From the NCBI GenBank assembly GCA_025453715.1, contig JALOPT010000055.1, positions 1 through 8,672 of the forward strand: a stretch of 8,672 nt of DNA, read 5' to 3'. Positions within the stretch are counted from its first letter, which is position 1. Each line of letters begins with the position of its first letter. The translations under genes were made by a program, and so were the position numbers. Positions 6,751-8,672 of this stretch are shown here, in pieces. The DNA comes from Methanoregulaceae archaeon (GTDB lineage Archaea; Halobacteriota; Methanomicrobia; Methanomicrobiales; Methanospirillaceae). The notes under the pieces are model-generated. The model saw nothing but the letters and a program-made list of their open reading frames with translations. It was not told the DNA's origin and did not search any database.

Positions 6751-7296
6751 ATGACTGAGGAGACTGAGGCTGTCAGGACAGTAGCGGGCCTGATGGTCCT
6801 CTCGGCAAGGACGGCCCCGAAAGCCCGGGGAGTGGATGAAATTAAAACCAGGATCGTCAGGGGTATGGAGTTAACGCAGCTTGGAGACGAGATGGTCCGC
6901 TATGGTGATCGAAATAAGATCCAGTTTTTTATCAGGGACGGGAAATGTATGGCCATAAGTGATGCCTGTGTCCTCATCGGCATTCGGGGGGAAGTCCCTG
7001 TTGGTGTCAATTGCCAGGGATGCGGTTTTCCTACATGCCAGGATTCCCAGGAAGCGTGCACGCAGAAAAATTCTTACGGAGTCCCGTTTATTGGGCCTAA
7101 CTGTATTATCCGGATCGCAGACCTTGGTATTGCCCTGGGATCAGCCGTAAAGACCGCCCAAGTGCACAATGTAGATAACAGGATCATGTATTCAGCGGGA
7201 GTTGCCGCACGGTCTCTCGGGTGGTTAAGTGATTGCACATCTGTATATGGCATTCCACTTAAGGGATCGGGAAAGAACATATTCTTTGACAGATAA
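6751..7296 (+). CDS. DUF2148 ferredoxin-domain protein
   Basis: This 181-residue cytosolic protein matches the DUF2148 family of anaerobes, whose function is unknown. The N-terminal signature SARTAPKARGVD (18-29) is characteristic. The cysteine-rich centre contains C88-x2-C91-G-x3-C96, the kind of CxxCGxxxC motif that with a further cysteine (C103 or C118) would bind a [4Fe-4S] cluster; C66, C73 and C162 are extra. It is the first gene of a two-gene unit, 24 nt before the GHMP-fold gene, and appears leaderless. A redox or sensing role is inference. Nothing in the sequence ties it to the nitrogenase-like genes other than distance. Confidence 0.82.
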   Translation: MTEETEAVRTVAGLMVLSARTAPKARGVDEIKTRIVRGMELTQLGDEMVRYGDRNKIQFFIRDGKCMAISDACVLIGIRGEVPVGVNCQGCGFPTCQDSQEACTQKNSYGVPFIGPNCIIRIADLGIALGSAVKTAQVHNVDNRIMYSAGVAARSLGWLSDCTSVYGIPLKGSGKNIFFDR

Positions 7297-7320
7297 CCGC
7301 AAACAAAGGAGATTTTTAAG

Positions 7321-8400
7321 ATGGCCATTATGAAGATACGCGGGGGAGACCTCGACCTCGTTGAATACGAATTTACATCATTTTCTCCTGGGGAAAATAT
7401 CAGGACCCTGGGACTTGAAGGGACGTATTCACTGGTACCGGTGGATGAAGTAATAACAGTGAACGCGCCTGCAAGGATTCATCTTACGGTACTTGATATG
7501 AACCGTTTCTCACCTGATCGCCCGGGAGGAGGCGGGATCGGTTTTGCAATCCAGGTATATTGTTCAGTTTCAGTCGAATGCACCCCTGCTGGCCTTGAAA
7601 TAGAATACTCACGTGCGGCGTTAATCAGGCATTTTGTCAGTGTGTTCCGGAAGACAGTGGGATATAGTGGCGGGTTCCGTATCCGTGCCCGCGACCATGA
7701 GCATAAACATGTAGGACTCGGTTCAACCAGCACGGTCATGATCGCGCTTGCCAAAGCTCTCAACGTATCGGTCGGGTCCCCCCTCACCGATGACCAGTTG
7801 CGGAAACTTATTGGTTATAATTACGTCGAAGAAACAGCGGACGGGCGCATTGCATCCGGGTTTGAGACAGGAGTAGGTCCGGCAGTCAGTATCCATGGAG
7901 GAATGGCAGTTATGGGCGACGACCTTTCTTTAATCTACCATCACCCATTTGCAGATGGCAGTCATGTCTATATTGTCATTCCCCCGACTGAGATCTCCTC
8001 TGCAGGAGACCAGGAATTTAACCTCCTGATGAACAAGGCAAGAATGCTCGATTACCGGGACCGGGAGCTGAAAGCCTACATGATTATGATGGATATGATC
8101 CCGGCAATCGAATCCGGAAACCTTGAAAAAGTAGGTGATGTAATCTGGGAAATTGAGTTCAGGGGTTCAAAACGGGCTGAAGTTGAACACCATAGTTTCG
8201 CTATCTACCATTACATGAGCCAGCTCCGCGATGCGGGGTTTGAGTTTGTGGGTATGAGCTCGGTTGGTCCCGCAATTGCCATCATAACGAACAGGAGCGA
8301 GGACTTTGTAGAATCTGTATTAAAACCAATAGGACTGAAAATAGCAATCAGAACGAAGGTTGATAATAACGGGCTAAGTATTGTCCATCTACCCGTATAA
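7321..8400 (+). CDS. GHMP-fold protein, beta-RFAP synthase-like
   Basis: This is probably a beta-ribofuranosylaminobenzene 5'-phosphate synthase-type enzyme, which joins PRPP to 4-hydroxybenzoate or p-aminobenzoate with loss of CO2 in methanopterin synthesis. Residues 48-60 (NAPARIHLTVLDM) are the family's opening strand, GGGGIGFA lies at 69-76, the phosphate-binding loop HVGLGSTST at 130-138, and the C-terminal GHMP motif GMSSVGPAIAII at 311-322. Its 359 residues include about 45 residues ahead of the GHMP start. The glycine-rich loop reads STST rather than the SGTQ I recall from characterised enzymes, so a paralogue with another substrate is possible. The start has AAAGGAGAT (7305-7313) 7 nt upstream. 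It is co-oriented with the DUF2148 gene, 24 nt apart, so probably co-transcribed. Confidence 0.75.
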   Translation: MAIMKIRGGDLDLVEYEFTSFSPGENIRTLGLEGTYSLVPVDEVITVNAPARIHLTVLDMNRFSPDRPGGGGIGFAIQVYCSVSVECTPAGLEIEYSRAALIRHFVSVFRKTVGYSGGFRIRARDHEHKHVGLGSTSTVMIALAKALNVSVGSPLTDDQLRKLIGYNYVEETADGRIASGFETGVGPAVSIHGGMAVMGDDLSLIYHHPFADGSHVYIVIPPTEISSAGDQEFNLLMNKARMLDYRDRELKAYMIMMDMIPAIESGNLEKVGDVIWEIEFRGSKRAEVEHHSFAIYHYMSQLRDAGFEFVGMSSVGPAIAIITNRSEDFVESVLKPIGLKIAIRTKVDNNGLSIVHLPV

Positions 8401-8404
8401 TCAC

Positions 8405-8413
8405 CCATTTTTT
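8405..8413 (+). terminator. T6 tract after the GHMP-fold gene
   Basis: CCATTTTTT begins 5 nt after the TAA of the GHMP-fold gene, in the gap between convergent genes. It is a plausible archaeal T-tract terminator; no stem precedes it. Confidence 0.3.
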
Positions 8414-8496
8414 CCGGAATTGTGTCAAACCGGGCAGTCGTTTCAGGATAATGCAGGGTTCTATCCGGATATTGGAAGTGTTTTTGCCTCACCGGT

Positions 8497-8672
8497 TCAT
8501 TCGGGATTGCCTTCCCGCATTGCTTTGAGCAACCCAGCCGCAAATACAAGGATAGATACCACGGTCAGAATGATGAACAGGGTGACAAACAGGGAAAGGT
8601 TGTCCTTGATAAAAGGAATTGAACCAAGGTAATACCCTGCCATCGTTAATATTACAGACCACGCAATAGCCC
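8497..8672 (-). CDS. DedA/SNARE-associated family membrane protein, C-terminal fragment
   Basis: The last 57 codons of a minus-strand gene that starts beyond the window. The fragment reads from AIAWSV through GYYLGSIPFIKDN to a hydrophobic helix of about 20 residues (FVTLFIILTVVSILVFAAG) and a short polar tail ending GNPE before TGA at 8497-8499. The G-x-x-L-G-x-I-P-F-[IV]-K-D-N segment followed by one terminal helix is typical of the C-terminus of DedA-family proteins, integral membrane proteins linked in other organisms to lipid-carrier scrambling and envelope stress. It is convergent with the GHMP-fold gene, 96 nt apart. With only the end visible, the assignment rests on this one segment. 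Confidence 0.72.
   Translation of the reverse strand, partial: AIAWSVILTMAGYYLGSIPFIKDNLSLFVTLFIILTVVSILVFAAGLLKAMREGNPE

Noticed and set aside
8211..8549. Minus-strand open frame across 8211-8549
   Set aside because: It overlaps the well-supported GHMP-fold gene in antisense and is read in a different frame from the DedA-type tail, which ends at 8497.

Overview
The window looks like chromosomal DNA of a methanogenic archaeon, most plausibly a Methanomicrobiales member, though no marker here fixes the order. Reasons: a GHMP-fold protein of the beta-RFAP synthase (methanopterin) type, an A-type flavoprotein of the methanogen FprA type, a DUF2148 Fe-S protein, a nitrogenase-like HDK set, TATA-box promoters (TTTATATA, TTATAAAT) and occasional GGAG Shine-Dalgarno sites. 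Base composition is mixed and I see no island boundary, transposase, tRNA or CRISPR.

Layout. 1-669 (+): C-terminal two thirds of a beta-decarboxylating dehydrogenase (isopropylmalate/isocitrate family), ending at a T8 tract. 716-1144 (-): an unrecognised 142-residue protein with an internal two-fold repeat and its own TATA box. 1267-5743 (-): five genes in one direction, read as rubredoxin, FprA-type flavodiiron protein, NifH-like Fe protein, NifD-like and NifK-like component-1 proteins. Rubredoxin/FprA overlap by TAATG, H/D by 35 nt and D/K by 34 nt. Between FprA and H lies a 149-nt gap with a terminator-like hairpin plus T tract. 5765-6106: gene-free spacer between divergent units. 6107-6613 (+): a secreted lipoprotein gene broken by two in-frame stops, one exactly at the expected lipobox cysteine. 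6751-8400 (+): DUF2148 Fe-S protein, probably leaderless, followed 24 nt later by the GHMP-fold protein. 8497-8672 (-): C-terminus of a DedA-type membrane protein, running off the window.

How the genes work together. The centre of interest is the Rd-FprA-HDK array. H keeps the P-loop and both 4Fe-4S cysteines of dinitrogenase reductase. D and K each keep three cysteines spaced like the P-cluster ligands of NifD/NifK. But D has no cysteine where the FeMo-cofactor ligand should be and lacks most of the third Rossmann domain, there is no nifI1/nifI2 between H and D, and no nifE, nifN or nifB is present. This argues against nitrogen fixation. CfbCD of F430 synthesis is also unlikely, since it uses a single CfbD polypeptide whose start motif (as I recall it) differs. 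I infer a nitrogenase-like two-electron reductase of unknown substrate, with rubredoxin/FprA beside it either for electron transfer or for removing O2 near an oxygen-sensitive enzyme.
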